The notes under the pieces were generated by a model. It was not told the origin of the DNA and ran no database searches. It was given only the letters and a program-made list of their open reading frames with translations. A program made the translations under genes and the position numbers. A stretch of DNA of 64,000 nucleotides from Dryococelus australis (Eukaryota > Arthropoda > Insecta > Phasmatodea > Phasmatidae), in assembly GCA_029891345.1 (NCBI GenBank), contig CM056993.1, positions 228,730,765 to 228,794,764 on the forward strand, read 5' to 3'. Positions 21,451 through 32,623 of this stretch are shown here, piece by piece; position 1 is the first letter of the stretch; every line of letters begins with the position of its first letter.

Positions 21451-23010
21451 TCAGAAGTGTTTGTATTATGTGTTTGTAAGTAACTGATTTTTTTATTCAT
21501 ATTTTTGGAAAGCTTTGCTAATGAGATGTCTTGTGAGTAAATATCTTTATAAGAATGATTGTAAGTAACTTTTGTGTGTTATTGTTGAAGTATGTTTTAA
21601 TCATTTCTTTTTGAAATAAAAATATATCAATGTTTAATGTATATATATATACATTATGTATACATTATACATGCATATTATATATATAGTTATTTGTTTA
21701 ATTCATTATATCATTTTAATATATTCTGTTTACACTAATTAACTTTGTATGAATTTGAAAGATGAAGTATTTGTGAATGATGGAGTTTGTGAATGATGAA
21801 GTGATAGTTTCAATATACATAACAATACTACAAAGAAATTCTTTTATATTACATTTAAGAGTTGGTTGCTTATAAAGTAATTATTTTTATTTAGAAATAT
21901 GATTTTATGGAAACAACTTCGAAAATGTTGGTTTGGTAAATCTGAAAGTTTTTTGAATGGCAGTATTGTCCAGCAATGAATTGTTTTGTCCTTCAAAGAC
22001 ATTAGCTTTAGGTACATTCACAGTGGGGAGACCACTGTCCTACGCGATAGAGAATTGCATCTCTCGCATAGAGGCAACAGTCACCCCGCTACCTTGTTCG
22101 AGAAAGAGAAACATGCGAATGCATTAAACTCTGACATTATTCACTTAATATTTGTATAAATCCATAACAGGAAAGTAAATTTCAATATGACTTACTATTC
22201 ATATTATTTGTCTACAATAAACTTGGAACACACATCATTACTTAACATGCAATGATAAAATTCAGCGAGATTGTATTGTGTTTTCCTATATGATGGCGTA
22301 ACCCAAAAATATTGGGTGGAAACTTTATTAAATCATACTTTATTTTCAATTACATAAAAACTTTGTATTCTCAAATTTGTTATTGTAGAGAAATCTAAAC
22401 GATAACATATTTTGTTTTCTCAGCTATAAGCTACTATTTGAACAGAATTTTATGCACATTTGTTTAATGTGTATTTCATTTTATTAGTTAGATATAAACC
22501 TTTGAGTTATGTATCGTAAACATATATTTTAATAAATCGGATTATACGTATTTGAAAACAGTGTTATGTGAATATTTATGACACAATTCATATAACAAGT
22601 CTTGGAATCGCATAACAATTATTTAGTGAAAATATGTATTGTTTTTGGTATTGTGCAAAATTATTCGTAATGTATTGAAATATATACTACACGTGTGATT
22701 GTTGGAAAATAATTCTTTGTAATTAGGGAATAATATTTCAGTGGGAATTGTTAAAATATATCCATTCAAAATAGGTGAGACTCTGGGGCTGCGGGATTTT
22801 TGCAACAGTCCTCGTGACAAAGGACAGGGTCAACGATCTGGTAGCGTCCTGGTTCGGACAAAGACGCGGAATTGGGCGAGAAAGAGGGAGGGTGGGGGAT
22901 GCATATAGGGATCTTTCAAGCCCTCCTGCTCGCCTGCAACCTTGCGAAGCCATCTTAGTTTCATGACAACCCTGGGCATGAACGCATGGATATCCGCTCC
23001 TACCCTTGGT
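21451..23010. other. Polinton interior before the right TIR, nothing recognised
   Basis: AT-rich except for a CpG-richer part at 22770-23000. That part has several overlapping frames in both directions and no recognisable product. Confidence 0.4.
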
Positions 23011-25214
23011 AACATTAAATGTGATAATTTATAAAACGCCTTATATCGGAAAACTTGTGTGTGTGTGAATCCCGTTTCTGAAATTCATCTACGATTGGAT
23101 AAAGTGTTTGTTACCCCCGTGAGACTTGGAATACTTTCACAGTGTTAGACTTTCGACGGAATATGTATGAGCTAATAATTTAATTCTTGGTATATGGTAA
23201 GAATTGCGATTCCGTAAGGACATTTAATGTATATGTCCGTCCATTATTTTTTAATTATAATATTGTTTTTAAAAATTAAATAATTTTTCGATAAAATGCA
23301 TGTGATGTTTAATTCAAATCGTTCGGCTAGGCCGTGATTAGTTAGTATTCATATATTTCTTAATTTCCTTACAAGTTATGTGCTATAGTTTAATAACTTT
23401 TACACATTATGTTTTTTTATAAAATATATTGTACTGGAAGACATGGAGAAACGTGAGTTTAAACTGTTGATTACGTCTCACGAAAGTTGGTAGGGTTTCG
23501 ATGGAAGTTGAGTTAAATTATTTTTAATATGTCTTCTCGCGTTAGGGAAACTTATTCGGACCGATAAACTATGTTTGTGGATACGTCATTTGTGAGTTGA
23601 TTATTACAAAAATATTTTCTAGGGAATGTGTGGAAATGGGGATAAGTTGTTTGTTTTCTGTACTTGTTTGTGTGAGTGATTTTATAGCTAATATTTCTTT
23701 GTTCACTGTTAACATTTCATTTTAAACGTTCCAAATAATTGTGATAAAGTGGTAGATCATTCCATATTAAATTATATGCGATTGTTAAACATTACATTGT
23801 AAGGTACATGTATGTCTAGAATGCTATTGTGATTAGCTTCCATTGGAAATATAAACCAGGGTTTTATATTTGTGCTCCATTCGTAAGTACGGATAAATAT
23901 TTTTCATTGCGTTTTTCATAACTCACTATCGTTATTTACTTTGTTGTAGGATACATCATTCTGATGTTGTGCAACATTTGTATTTAATCAGTTTACCTAT
24001 TTTGAATGTATGCGATTTTTATAACGCATTAATTTTTTATCACCTAGAATGGTAGGGAAGTACGATGCATTTTTGGCTTCGTTGTAGATATAATTCTTGT
24101 AAGTCATTCCATGTTTACTTTCTTTATAACACCACAATCGCTGGGCGGTAACTGACTTTTCAAGTGGAAATAGGCTCTGTTGGCTGTCATTTGTCTGGAC
24201 TTGGCATAATTCCTTTATGTTTACTTGCATTTAATTAATTAAATATGTGCTATTCGAGCAATTATCTGGGTTCTTTTCAATATAACAACTTGTTTGCATC
24301 ACAATCGGAGTAAGGCCTTTTCATTTATTTGTGACGTGTTCTATAAAACGTAATTTTTGTTACTTCATTATTTTAAGTCATTCATTTATTACAATTCTCG
24401 AACGACGCATTTCGCTATTTCGCATAGTACATGTCATATCCCTCAGTCAATACACTAAGAATTTTTACGACAAGTCATTCGTTACCTCACTTTTATCCAT
24501 TTGGAATTCGATATATTCTGTTTGTCGAGGAGTGAAAATGTTGCATGTCTAATTCGAGTCTCTGTTGTTTGTCGTAAATTATATTCCTAGCATACAGGAT
24601 GGGTAAGTAAACTGCCGTTGTGGATTTCAGTGTATTATTTTCGTATAATTCTTTTTCAATAAAATATGTATTTTCGAACTCCGCCGTTTCTCATAACCTC
24701 AGTCGAAATTTAGATGCCGGCCATGCTGCACGTGACTTAATGCTGCTCTCTCCCCCTCCCTCAAGCGCTCCCAGGCGGAAAAAGGGGAGGAACTCCTGTG
24801 CTCCTCCTCAATACCATTATTAAATATTACACAATACATATATACCCCTTACCCAACACATCACACCTCCGTACAACACAAGATGTCCAAGGGTTAACAT
24901 CGATGCGGTCGCTCTCCAACGAAAATTAAAATAAAGGACCCTTATCACTCATGCCAATTATATATAATCGCCTATTATTTTCAATAATTTTTGAAATTTT
25001 TTTTAAAAATATTAAATCATTTTTTATTAATCCATTTAATAAAATTCAATCAAATAAATTTTATCAGATTAAGATTAGCAGATTAATGATAATCCAATTT
25101 TGTTTATCGGATTAATTACAGATTATTTACAAGATTAATTGTTCAATCGATTTGATACAAAATCGATAATCCGATTAATCAGAAGAGAGATAGAACAATC
25201 ATGCCCCTATTACT
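23011..25214. repeat. Right terminal inverted repeat of the Polinton
   Basis: Inverted counterpart of 3406-5652. It lacks the local flip seen in the left copy and is therefore the better guide to the original order. It ends ...CCCCTATTACT at 25214. Confidence 0.9.
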
Positions 25215-25220
25215 TCTATG
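25215..25220. repeat. Right target-site duplication TCTATG of the Polinton
   Basis: Identical to 3400-3405 and directly adjacent to the ACT terminus. Confidence 0.9.
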
Positions 25221-25602
25221 ACTTGGTACCATTTCACTTCATCTTACATACTTAGCTGTGGGGCCAGGATAGATAAGAGCCTGTTGACAGCAGTGACCGT
25301 GGCTATTGAACATGAACTTGTGAAAAGCCTTCAGCATATATTGTACGTTTAGTTAGTTTTAAAACTGAAGAAAATACTTATTCCCCTATTTTCCTATATT
25401 AGTTTAAGTAAGAGTCGCTGTTATTTTAGATTCATATGTTGGAAGGGATGAGTGGAAACCATAGTATGTGCACATGTCCCAATATTGACTCAATCATCAC
25501 CAACAGAAATTTCAAAATCACATTCGACAGTATTGAATGTTATTCTGTTTTATTTTCAACAGTCGCAAACTTTTATATAATTTAAATTCTTTGAGCGCCC
25601 CT
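25221..25602. other. Non-coding, probably intron or gene flank
   Basis: No ORF, repeat or motif recognised. It lies downstream (in gene direction) of the DUF4200 exon. Confidence 0.35.
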
Positions 25603-25790
25603 CCCTTGGCGCAGTCGATTGGTGCGCCACCGGTCTGGGGTGCGGAAGGGGCTGGGTTTGAATCCCATGTAAGGCATGGGTGTTAGTTTCAGTTAGGTTA
25701 TAAGTTAGTTTGCTAGCCATCCCTTGATAAGCATTTAGGCATACACCAGGGAATGTTAATAGGCTATATAAAATACAGTACAAAATTATT
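25603..25790 (+). repeat. tRNA-derived SINE, family A, copy 1
   Basis: The tRNA-like head has GGCGCAGTCGATTGGTGCG (box A region) and GGGTTTGAATCCC (box B, GGTTCGAATCC type). It is followed by the family body TAAGGCATGGGTGTTAGTTT. The body repeats in the copy at 43249-43437 (TAAGGCATGAGTGTTAGTTT, then ...GTTAATA(g/a)GC). Confidence 0.85.
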
Positions 25791-25989
25791 TGACTAATTT
25801 GAATATATTGTTGTTGCAATTATGATAACGAGGGAGGTTTACAAACATCTCAAAGCTCCTACATAGATAAACAATGTTATAAATTCTGATCCTATGCACA
25901 TTGCTTCTAGAGTGTGGTTGGCAATAATTGCACAGTGAAACAGGAGGAGTGGTTACTGTACATATGGCATGTACACCCTACTCCATATT

Positions 25990-26480
25990 ATCTCTACAGT
26001 GAAAACTCGCATACTCGGTAATGGTGGCCACACATCAAATATGCGTGTACAGTAAGGTGGTCGCATGGCAAATATGCATGCACAGTAAGATGGCCGTCTG
26101 GCAAACATGTGTGTGCAGTAATGATGGCCGTGTGGCAAAAAGGCATGCAAAGTAGTGGTGACGAACTAGCTAACATTCATGTACTGTATGGTGGCCGCCC
26201 GGCAATCTGGCATGAACGGTGACAGTGGCCGCCCAGGAAACACTATGCACTGTGCGGTGGTGATGGTGGCGGTCCGGCAAAAGCGCACACACAAGAATGG
26301 TAGCGTTCTAGCAAATAATTGTGCACAAAAATGGCAGCCACCTAGGAAATGCTCAAGTACTGTACGGTGGCCTTAGTGGCCGTCCAGCAAAGGTGCATGC
26401 ACAGTAATGGTAGTGATCTGGCAAACCTGCATGTGTAGTAATAGTGGCTGTATGGCAAACGCATATGCGGGCATTCTAAG
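25990..26480. repeat. Minisatellite with units of about 37 bp, GGTGGCC...GGCAAA
   Basis: About 13 degenerate units built on GTAATGGTGGCCG and TGGCAAACATGCATGCACA. It begins within about 60 bp of the splice donor of the DUF4200 exon and lies in the next intron. Confidence 0.85.
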
Positions 26481-26539
26481 GACAGGCAGACAGGCAGGCA
26501 CTGCTGTGCTGTAAGGAAGGAAGGAAGTAGGGCGCACAC

Positions 26540-26885
26540 CTGGTGGAGGAAGGCCTGGTGCAGCTTGCAGGCGGCCCAGCGCTCGCCGAGCACATAGAGG
26601 CGTGCCCTAGCGGCAGAGAGGCGGCGCTGCAGTTCAGCATGCTGTTTCAGCATGGCACCCAGCTGGCCGGCCGCCTCCTCGTACCGCCGCAGCACGGCCA
26701 TCGACTCCTCATGGTTCCTCGCCATCATCTGCTCGAAGGAGTTTGCGTAGCTGCTCAGCTCATGTCGCACCGCCTCCAGCTCACGCTGCTCCCTGTCAAC
26801 CTGCACCTCTAACCGCAGTGCCTCGTCCCGTCGCCAGCCCGCCCCCAGTCGCCCCACCAAGTTTGCCCGCACGTTATCCACGTAC
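26540..26885 (-). CDS. Coding exon of a DUF4200 coiled-coil (CFAP100-like axonemal) protein
   Basis: The acceptor is TTACAG|G at 26886/26885 and the donor is CAG|GTGTGC at 26540/26539. The exon adds one base to finish an Arg codon, then 115 codons ending in phase 0. The encoded stretch is a continuous coiled coil with RRDEALRLEVQVDREQRELE, FEQMMARNHEESMAVLRR and a closing CKLHQAFLHQ. This is the DUF4200 pattern (F-x-x-x-x-x-x-N-x-x-x-S-x-x-A/V...Y/L-x-x-FL). Human members with this domain (CFAP100/CCDC37, CCDC38, CFAP73, CCDC42) are axonemal or basal-body proteins, and the RDE...RLE lead-in is closest to CFAP100. It is GC-rich and intact, unlike the surrounding repeats. Exact orthology is uncertain. 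Confidence 0.75.
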
Positions 26886-29710
26886 CTGTAAGCCACAACG
26901 CTCACTGTCTATCTCTCACCAGCTCATTTGTCCTATTCTATACTATATACCTACATGTAGATAACATTACCTTGTTTATTTTAAGGCAACTATTTGGGCA
27001 TTTTTGTTCATTTTTTGGTTTATATTTCTAGTTTCTCCCGAAAGAAATGGCAATACTGTATTTTAAAAACATGTAAAATAATCTAACCCCACAAAAATAT
27101 ATTGTTGTCCACAAAAATTGTAACAGCAAGTAACTATCATAACCAGGCTTATTAGACTTACTCGAGTGACATGATTACTCTTGCAGCTCGGCATGGCTTA
27201 CAGAACATGGGAAAATGACATTGTCTTAAACAAAACTTCGAAAAAATACCCCATGAATTATATGTTTACGTGTTTCCGAAATGAATCACAAATAACAAGC
27301 ATTTTTTCCCCATTGACTTTAAATTTACTTCTATTTAAGATAAATAAATATTTCACTAATTTTAATTGTAAATTATGATTATTTCAAACTCAATATGAGT
27401 TCAAACATATAAAAGTGTTCTTGGTAATGGATTAAAAGAAATAGACCTTACATGAAATATTATTAAACTCAGCTTGGTTGTCTTCATTTTTACATATTCG
27501 GGTAAAGTTGTTGGAAGCACATCCACTGCTATGTACAAAAACATACATGTTGCAAAATTGTACACAGCGAGTAGCCAGATAGCAGGGCTTTAGAACTGTT
27601 CCTATCCAATGAAAATTCGCCATAAACACACCCTATTTTCATATTATTCCAAACTATACTTAAACTAATCTCAACTAACCCAAACCAGCACACAGCCTCA
27701 TTATGACTCAAACTGGTATGATCTCGCACAGACTCTTGTTTTTACTGATTTAGTTGACAAACATTACCATTAACATATCCGCACTGATTCTTTTTAATAA
27801 TTCATATGTTTATCGTAGTGTAGGTAAATACCTCTTAGGAACACATCATCGAAATTTGCTACAGTAAAAGTTACTAATTGGTTATTGTTTGTTAAATTTT
27901 ACTGAAGGTAGAAAATAAAGTAATTTTATTAATTAAAAAACTGAAATATCATTACCTGTTAAGATTACTATTGTGAACAAGTGCACAAGATCCTCAGTCT
28001 CGTTTTTTAATTTTACATCACAGTTTTCGGGACACACTTACATGGTAACTACTGTGTACAGTTATTCTTCTCGATTCTGACTGTAAATTTGGAGTTACAA
28101 TTAAACACATTAGAAGGGTTATGCTATTTGCAGCAACCAGATAAATATCTCCCATTCCCACCTACTTGCTTATAGTAAGACAGCACACAAATTTATTATC
28201 AAAATATCCCGAAATTTGAGGTGTAATTATACCAGTGGCATAAAAAGTAGGAAAAGTAGAAACACTGTGGCATTAAAAGGAAAATGTTATCTGAAATGGC
28301 AACTGACACAATTAATTTGTATTTGTTTTAATCCAGCTACATACCTTCTATAGGACACCGATCTTTTAAAACTTGCAGGAATCAAATTTATCGTAAATGC
28401 TTTTCTTGGGGTTCAAACTAAAGAAAACGCATATTTCACATGTGATAGATATCTTCTTAGTGTTACCTCTGGATTCCGGACTAAAATCATATAGTAATAG
28501 GAAATTACTGGGTGTGGTTTTTTTAATGCAAGTATTGCTAGGTATGTTAACTACGTACATGTTTGCCCCTTTAGAACCCGGCATATAAGTGGCTGCAATA
28601 CAAACCTTTAAAACAAGAAAACCCAAAACCACTTGCAACGAATATTGGAAAATAGCCAACTAATGCACAGAGGACGTAAGATTACATGTTGTGTTCGGTG
28701 TTGTTACGGACTACAGTAGAGGAGCAAACCAGTTTGTTTGTCGTCTTTAAAAATGTTAACAAGCAATGGTAGGGGCTGCATGGCAGAAGTAAACATAATT
28801 CTATGTCGAGTTCAAGAATATAAGCACATGTTGGTATGGACTGCTGCAGACAAGAAAGTAGAATTCCATGTCATGTTCAAGAATGTAAGCAAGTGTTGGT
28901 GTGAACTACAATGGTGGATCAAGCAGGTTTTCGTGTCGTGTTCAAGAATGTTAGCAGGTAGTGGCGGAAACTTAATTGGAGAAGTTAACCGGATTCTGTG
29001 TTATTTGTTCACGAATAAAAGCACTTTTGGTGTAAATTGCAATAGACAAGAAAGTAGAAATGAATATCGTGTTCAAGAATGATAATAATTGTTGGTGTGG
29101 ACTATAGTGGGAGAGTAAGCAGTTTTGCATCTAATGTTCAAGAATGTTGGCAGCCATTAGTGGTGACTGCAGTGAAGTAGCAAGCAGGATTGTGAGTCGG
29201 GTTCAAGGATATTGGCAAGTGTTTTTATGGACTACAGTGGACGATCAAGCAGATATGCATGTCATGTTCAAGAATGTTAGAAGGTTTTGGTGGGGACTGC
29301 TGAGGAGGAGCAAGCAAAATTGTGCATTGTGTTCAAAAATGTTAGGAATTATAGTTAGAGACTTCGGCACAGAACAGACACACGAACAGTTAAAGCATAA
29401 TTATCCATCCTTGACCTGGTTTCTTAACTATCATTTTGGATTGTATGGTAACACGTACAACATTTTTCCAACCAAAGGTATAGTGTGTGATCTGAAGTGG
29501 CACCTATATTCGTTGTGCTCGCAGCTTTACATGACTTTGTCCCTGTGTGTTTCAGTTTGAACTGATAAAATAAATTGCAAGTATGTTTGGTGTGATGTCT
29601 TCCTGTTATTGTAAACTTTACCTGGCATTACTTATGGCTTTATCAGCCGTTGCCAATAGGAAACAGGGAGAACTGAAAGAGTACAGTATGCATCATGACG
29701 AGTTGCTCAC
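26886..29710 (-). other. Intron of the DUF4200 gene (2.8 kb)
   Basis: Bounded by donor CAG|GTGAGC (29711/29710) and acceptor TTACAG (26891-26886). Besides the 65-bp tandem array nothing else was recognised in it. Confidence 0.7.
28690..29350. repeat. Minisatellite with units of about 65 bp in the DUF4200 intron
   Basis: The core GTGTTCAAGAATGTTAGCAAG followed by TGTTGGTGTGGACTACAGTGG recurs with spacings near 58-72 bp (around 28810, 28875, 28941, 29070, 29128, 29200, 29265, 29330). About 10 units. The long plus-strand open frames here are a by-product of the repeats, not genes. Confidence 0.88.
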
Positions 29711-30150
29711 CTGCGCAGGTCTAGCCTCTCCCTGATGGGACGTCCCTCGACAATGCGGAGGAGGCCTTGGTCTAGGTCGGCGACATCGCCCGTCTCGTTC
29801 TCTACCAAATGCAGTCTCTCCAGGAGGTCGACACGCTGGCGGGACTGGTGTGTGTGCTTGTCCCGTGGTCGCAGCTCCCTCTCACGGCGCCCCAAGGCGA
29901 TGATGTCCTCCTGCTGAGGCGCGCTGAATGGTGGTGGCTCGCTCGCGACATCACGTACCCTGCCACTGGCCAGCTGGCGACCAGACGTCAGATAGTGCAC
30001 AGAGCGACTCACTAGCCTTTGGTGGAACACTCTCTCCAAAGTCGTGGGTGACTGCACTGAGGGTGGACGGTTCCACTGCATGCTCTTCTTGCGTCCCGCC
30101 GTCCTACATGCTGTCGCCTCCATCCCGCTGCTCTGGCTGAAGAGCCACAA
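29711..30150 (-). CDS. Upstream exon of the DUF4200 (CFAP100-like) gene
   Basis: An open minus-strand frame of about 147 codons ends at donor CTGCGCAG|GTGAGC. Its last two bases join the first base of the exon at 26885 to give Arg, so the reading frame continues exactly (…RLDLRR + YVDNV…). It is GC- and Arg/Glu-rich. The segment from SAPQQEDIIALGRRERELRP to the end is hydrophilic and helical. The 5' limit is unclear: ATG 30150, ATG 30123 (MEATACRTAGRKK), or an acceptor at CTCTTCAG near 30137 are all possible. No domain is recognised before the coiled coil. Confidence 0.65.
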
Positions 30151-30185
30151 CTCTTACAGCCTGTGCACCAAGACTAAAACAGCAG

Positions 30186-30455
30186 GGGCCGCGGTGGTAT
30201 AGTGGTTAGATTACTTGCCTCCCACCTAGGCAAACTAGGATTGATTCCCTGCAGGGTCTCTCCCGGATTTTCGCACAGGGAATGGTTGTGGAAGATGCTG
30301 CTGGGTGGCCGGTTTACTCGGGAATATCCCATTTCCTCTGCCCTTTCATTCCGGTGTTCCTCCATTCTCACCTCAATTCACTCACATCGGCTCTCAAGAC
30401 ATCGATGTTAAGAGCCGCTCAAATCTCTTCGCACTTCATGCACTAAAAAATCATT
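30186..30455 (+). repeat. tRNA-derived SINE, family B, copy 1
   Basis: The head GCCGCGGTGGTATAGTGGTT (box A type) and GGATTGATTCCCTG (box B type) is followed by the family body: TCTCCCGGATTTTCGCA, the GGGTGGCCGGTTTACTCG block, ATTCCGGTGTTCC and AGAGCCGCTCAA. The same body recurs at 62250-62500 and, in part, at 57788-57935. Confidence 0.85.
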
Positions 30456-30787
30456 TAGCAATTCCATGCTCGCGCCTAGTCCTTAGGTCAACTATTTGGC
30501 AACACATTTAATTTAGACTTGTACAGGCTCACTGACACACCAGGGTAATTATGCTCAAACAAGTAAATATCCTGCATTTGTGTAAGAACCCGAGTTCACT
30601 GAAATTAAACCTGTACTCCACTAAACACTTCTTACTTGTCTACATGTAGGATATGTGAGGTTTATAAAAATTTGGCTAATGCTTCTCACTTGAAACATCT
30701 ATTATCATATGCGTGTTGATTGATCACTGCCCACTGGTTTGTAATAGATTCGGGAAGGTCAACGAATGAAAATAACTGCGAAGGTTT
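30456..30787. other. Non-coding flank of the LTR element
   Basis: Nothing recognised on either strand. Confidence 0.35.
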
Positions 30788-30791
30788 GTAC
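30788..30791. repeat. Left 4-bp target duplication GTAC of the LTR element
   Basis: GTAC directly precedes the TG of the left LTR. The same GTAC directly follows the CA of the right LTR at 42015-42018. Confidence 0.85.
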
Positions 30792-31544
30792 TGTGATGCC
30801 CGAGTGGTCTAGGGCTGAGCACAAACTCTCAATAAGAAACAATCTAAGTAATTTTAACACTTATCATTAAATCAAACACTGAATCTGTTACACTTTTAGT
30901 TATACATCTACTTACTTGGCAATGTAGCGGAAGACGACATGGAAATTGTTAATATAAAATATAACAATAACGGCAATGGAAGCAATAACATGATATGACA
31001 GTGGTGAAGGAGAGTAGAGTCTCAGCGCTGCTCAGGCGAGTCGTCCCAGGTGGTGATGTGCAGTCGCTGGTGTCCTCTGCTGAAGTCTTTCGTCCTCAAG
31101 CCGTGCATGGCATAATAAAGCAACATGAGTGTAGTGGGGAGAAGTTTCTCTCCACCAAGAAGTCGCGCATGATCAGTCTCTCACCAATGAGAAGTCATGG
31201 CGGGAAGAGTCACCAACCAATGAGAGAGTAAGGTTGGGGCGTCAACCAATGAACTGGAACTTTGCACACGGCCCCAAAGTGTGGTATTGAAATCATGTGA
31301 CGGTAAAATAGCGCATGATACAGAGCGTGATTCCAGGAGTCATGGGACGAAAATATTGTGAAAAACAGGAAGTCAAACGTGGTTAGCAATCCTAGTCACG
31401 CGGTGCTGAAATCACCGCAGGCAGTAGTAGAGGGGATAGAGCTTCCTGTTGCAGGCACCGCAGAACCTGATATGTTACGAAAATACTTCACTAATATGCT
31501 CTCTCTCGGAACTGGAATGCTTGTGGAGTGCCCGCGGCTCTACA
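30792..31544 (-). repeat. 3' LTR (left copy)
   Basis: Starts TGTGATGCCC and ends CTACA on the plus strand; aligns end to end with 41265-42014. Differences include small indels near 31310-31325. Confidence 0.93.
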
Positions 31545-31558
31545 TCACTCCCTCTTTT
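31545..31558 (-). promoter_or_regulatory. Polypurine tract of the LTR element
   Basis: On the minus strand AAAAGAGGGAGTGA ends directly at the start of the 3' LTR (TGTAG). This is the expected plus-strand priming site. Confidence 0.75.
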
Positions 31559-32610
31559 AGAAAAGTTTTGTTCGGGCTAAGCAGTACTTTAGAAAGATAT
31601 GTAGCTTAATATATATGTGAGTTGGTCATCAAAATGAAGCTGGTTCAAGTATGGAGTCTGAGAGTGTAACTGCTCTATTAGAAACAACAGGATTTGGGCT
31701 CGCCAGCAATGGGAATTCAGGTTTCCGGTCGACCAATTAACAGCCGTCGTGTAGCAGCGATATTGACACAGCAGTCTTCTTTCTTGAAGCTTTATGAAAT
31801 TGCTTCCATACTCGTGGTCAACTGTATCATTAAAGTTAATAAAAGGGAATTGTATAATTACTTTTCCATGAAATAACTTTAAAATTAACTGAACTCAAAA
31901 TGGGGAGTACCATGTCACCTTCCTCAATATTTAAGTTCGCCTTTATAATTTTCCAAAGTGCAGCTGAAACAAACCTGGTACACAATATACATATTGGATA
32001 ACATTACACATAAACACTTATTACAAATATTTGTTACAGTTCCGTCATGCGTACCAAGACTATTAAATAGTTCGATCATCATTTATTTGTAATATTCATG
32101 GAGTAATTGAACAAAGAAATATCATTTTGTGGAATATATATGTTCATAACACAACGTATCTTGTGTTCATTGATTAAATTTAAAATGTCTCTCGTCTTCA
32201 TTCATTAAGCTTATAAAAAAAGTTTCATATTTGAGTTAAATTATCTTCAAAAAATCAATCAATCATTGCGTTACAATCAATCAATTGAACAAACACATTG
32301 GACACTTTAGTTGTTGCTCTCTGGAATATCGGATTCCTAGTGTAATATTATTTGCTGAAGCATTAAATTTTCAAATTCCATGCACTATACTCTGCTTTTC
32401 ACTGACTCTACTTTAATTTTTGCCTCTGGGCATCAACGTTTAATCGCTTCGACGTATCATGGAATTCTTGAAGCAAGTAGTGGCTGTTACCCTCGATGTC
32501 GGCTGCACACAGCTCCATGGCATCTGCTTGATCCTGGGGAAGTTGGGCAGGCTCTATAATCTCAACTACCTTTCGACGTGGGAGGCAGGCGCGTGAACAC
32601 CTAGTCAGTG
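31559..32610. other. LTR-element region between env-like gene and 3' LTR
   Basis: About 1 kb without a supported gene. The short frames have no motif. Confidence 0.4.
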
Positions 32611-32623
32611 TCTCACACAGACG

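Larger units (their letters stand above)
3406..25214. mobile_element. Complete, decayed Maverick/Polinton element (21,809 bp)
   Basis: The left terminus starts AGTAGTATGGGC and the right terminus, read inward, starts AGTAATAGGGGC. Both match the AGT start usual for Polintons. The ends are flanked by the perfect duplication TCTATG. Terminal inverted repeats of about 2.2 kb enclose Polinton genes: integrase and a PY-like protein on the minus strand, and PLA2-like, protease, minor capsid, major capsid and one extra ORF on the plus strand. All genes carry stops or frameshifts, so this copy is dead. A LINE and a small DNA transposon are nested inside. No DNA polymerase B or FtsK-type ATPase is recognisable, so it is either an internal deletion or a divergent lineage. 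Confidence 0.93.

Noticed and set aside
26543-26964. Plus-strand Pro/Ala/His-rich frames
   Set aside because: Antisense of the spliced DUF4200 exon, which has matching acceptor, donor and phase.
25990-29350. CRISPR-like regular spacing of repeats
   Set aside because: Units are degenerate and contiguous with no conserved repeat plus unique spacer pattern; the context is a eukaryotic intron. These are minisatellites.
28738-29560. Two plus-strand open frames of 114 and 138 codons
   Set aside because: They are produced by the 65-bp tandem array and continue into non-repeat sequence without motif or splice context.
29735-30140. Plus-strand Ser/Arg-rich frames
   Set aside because: Antisense of the upstream DUF4200 exon.
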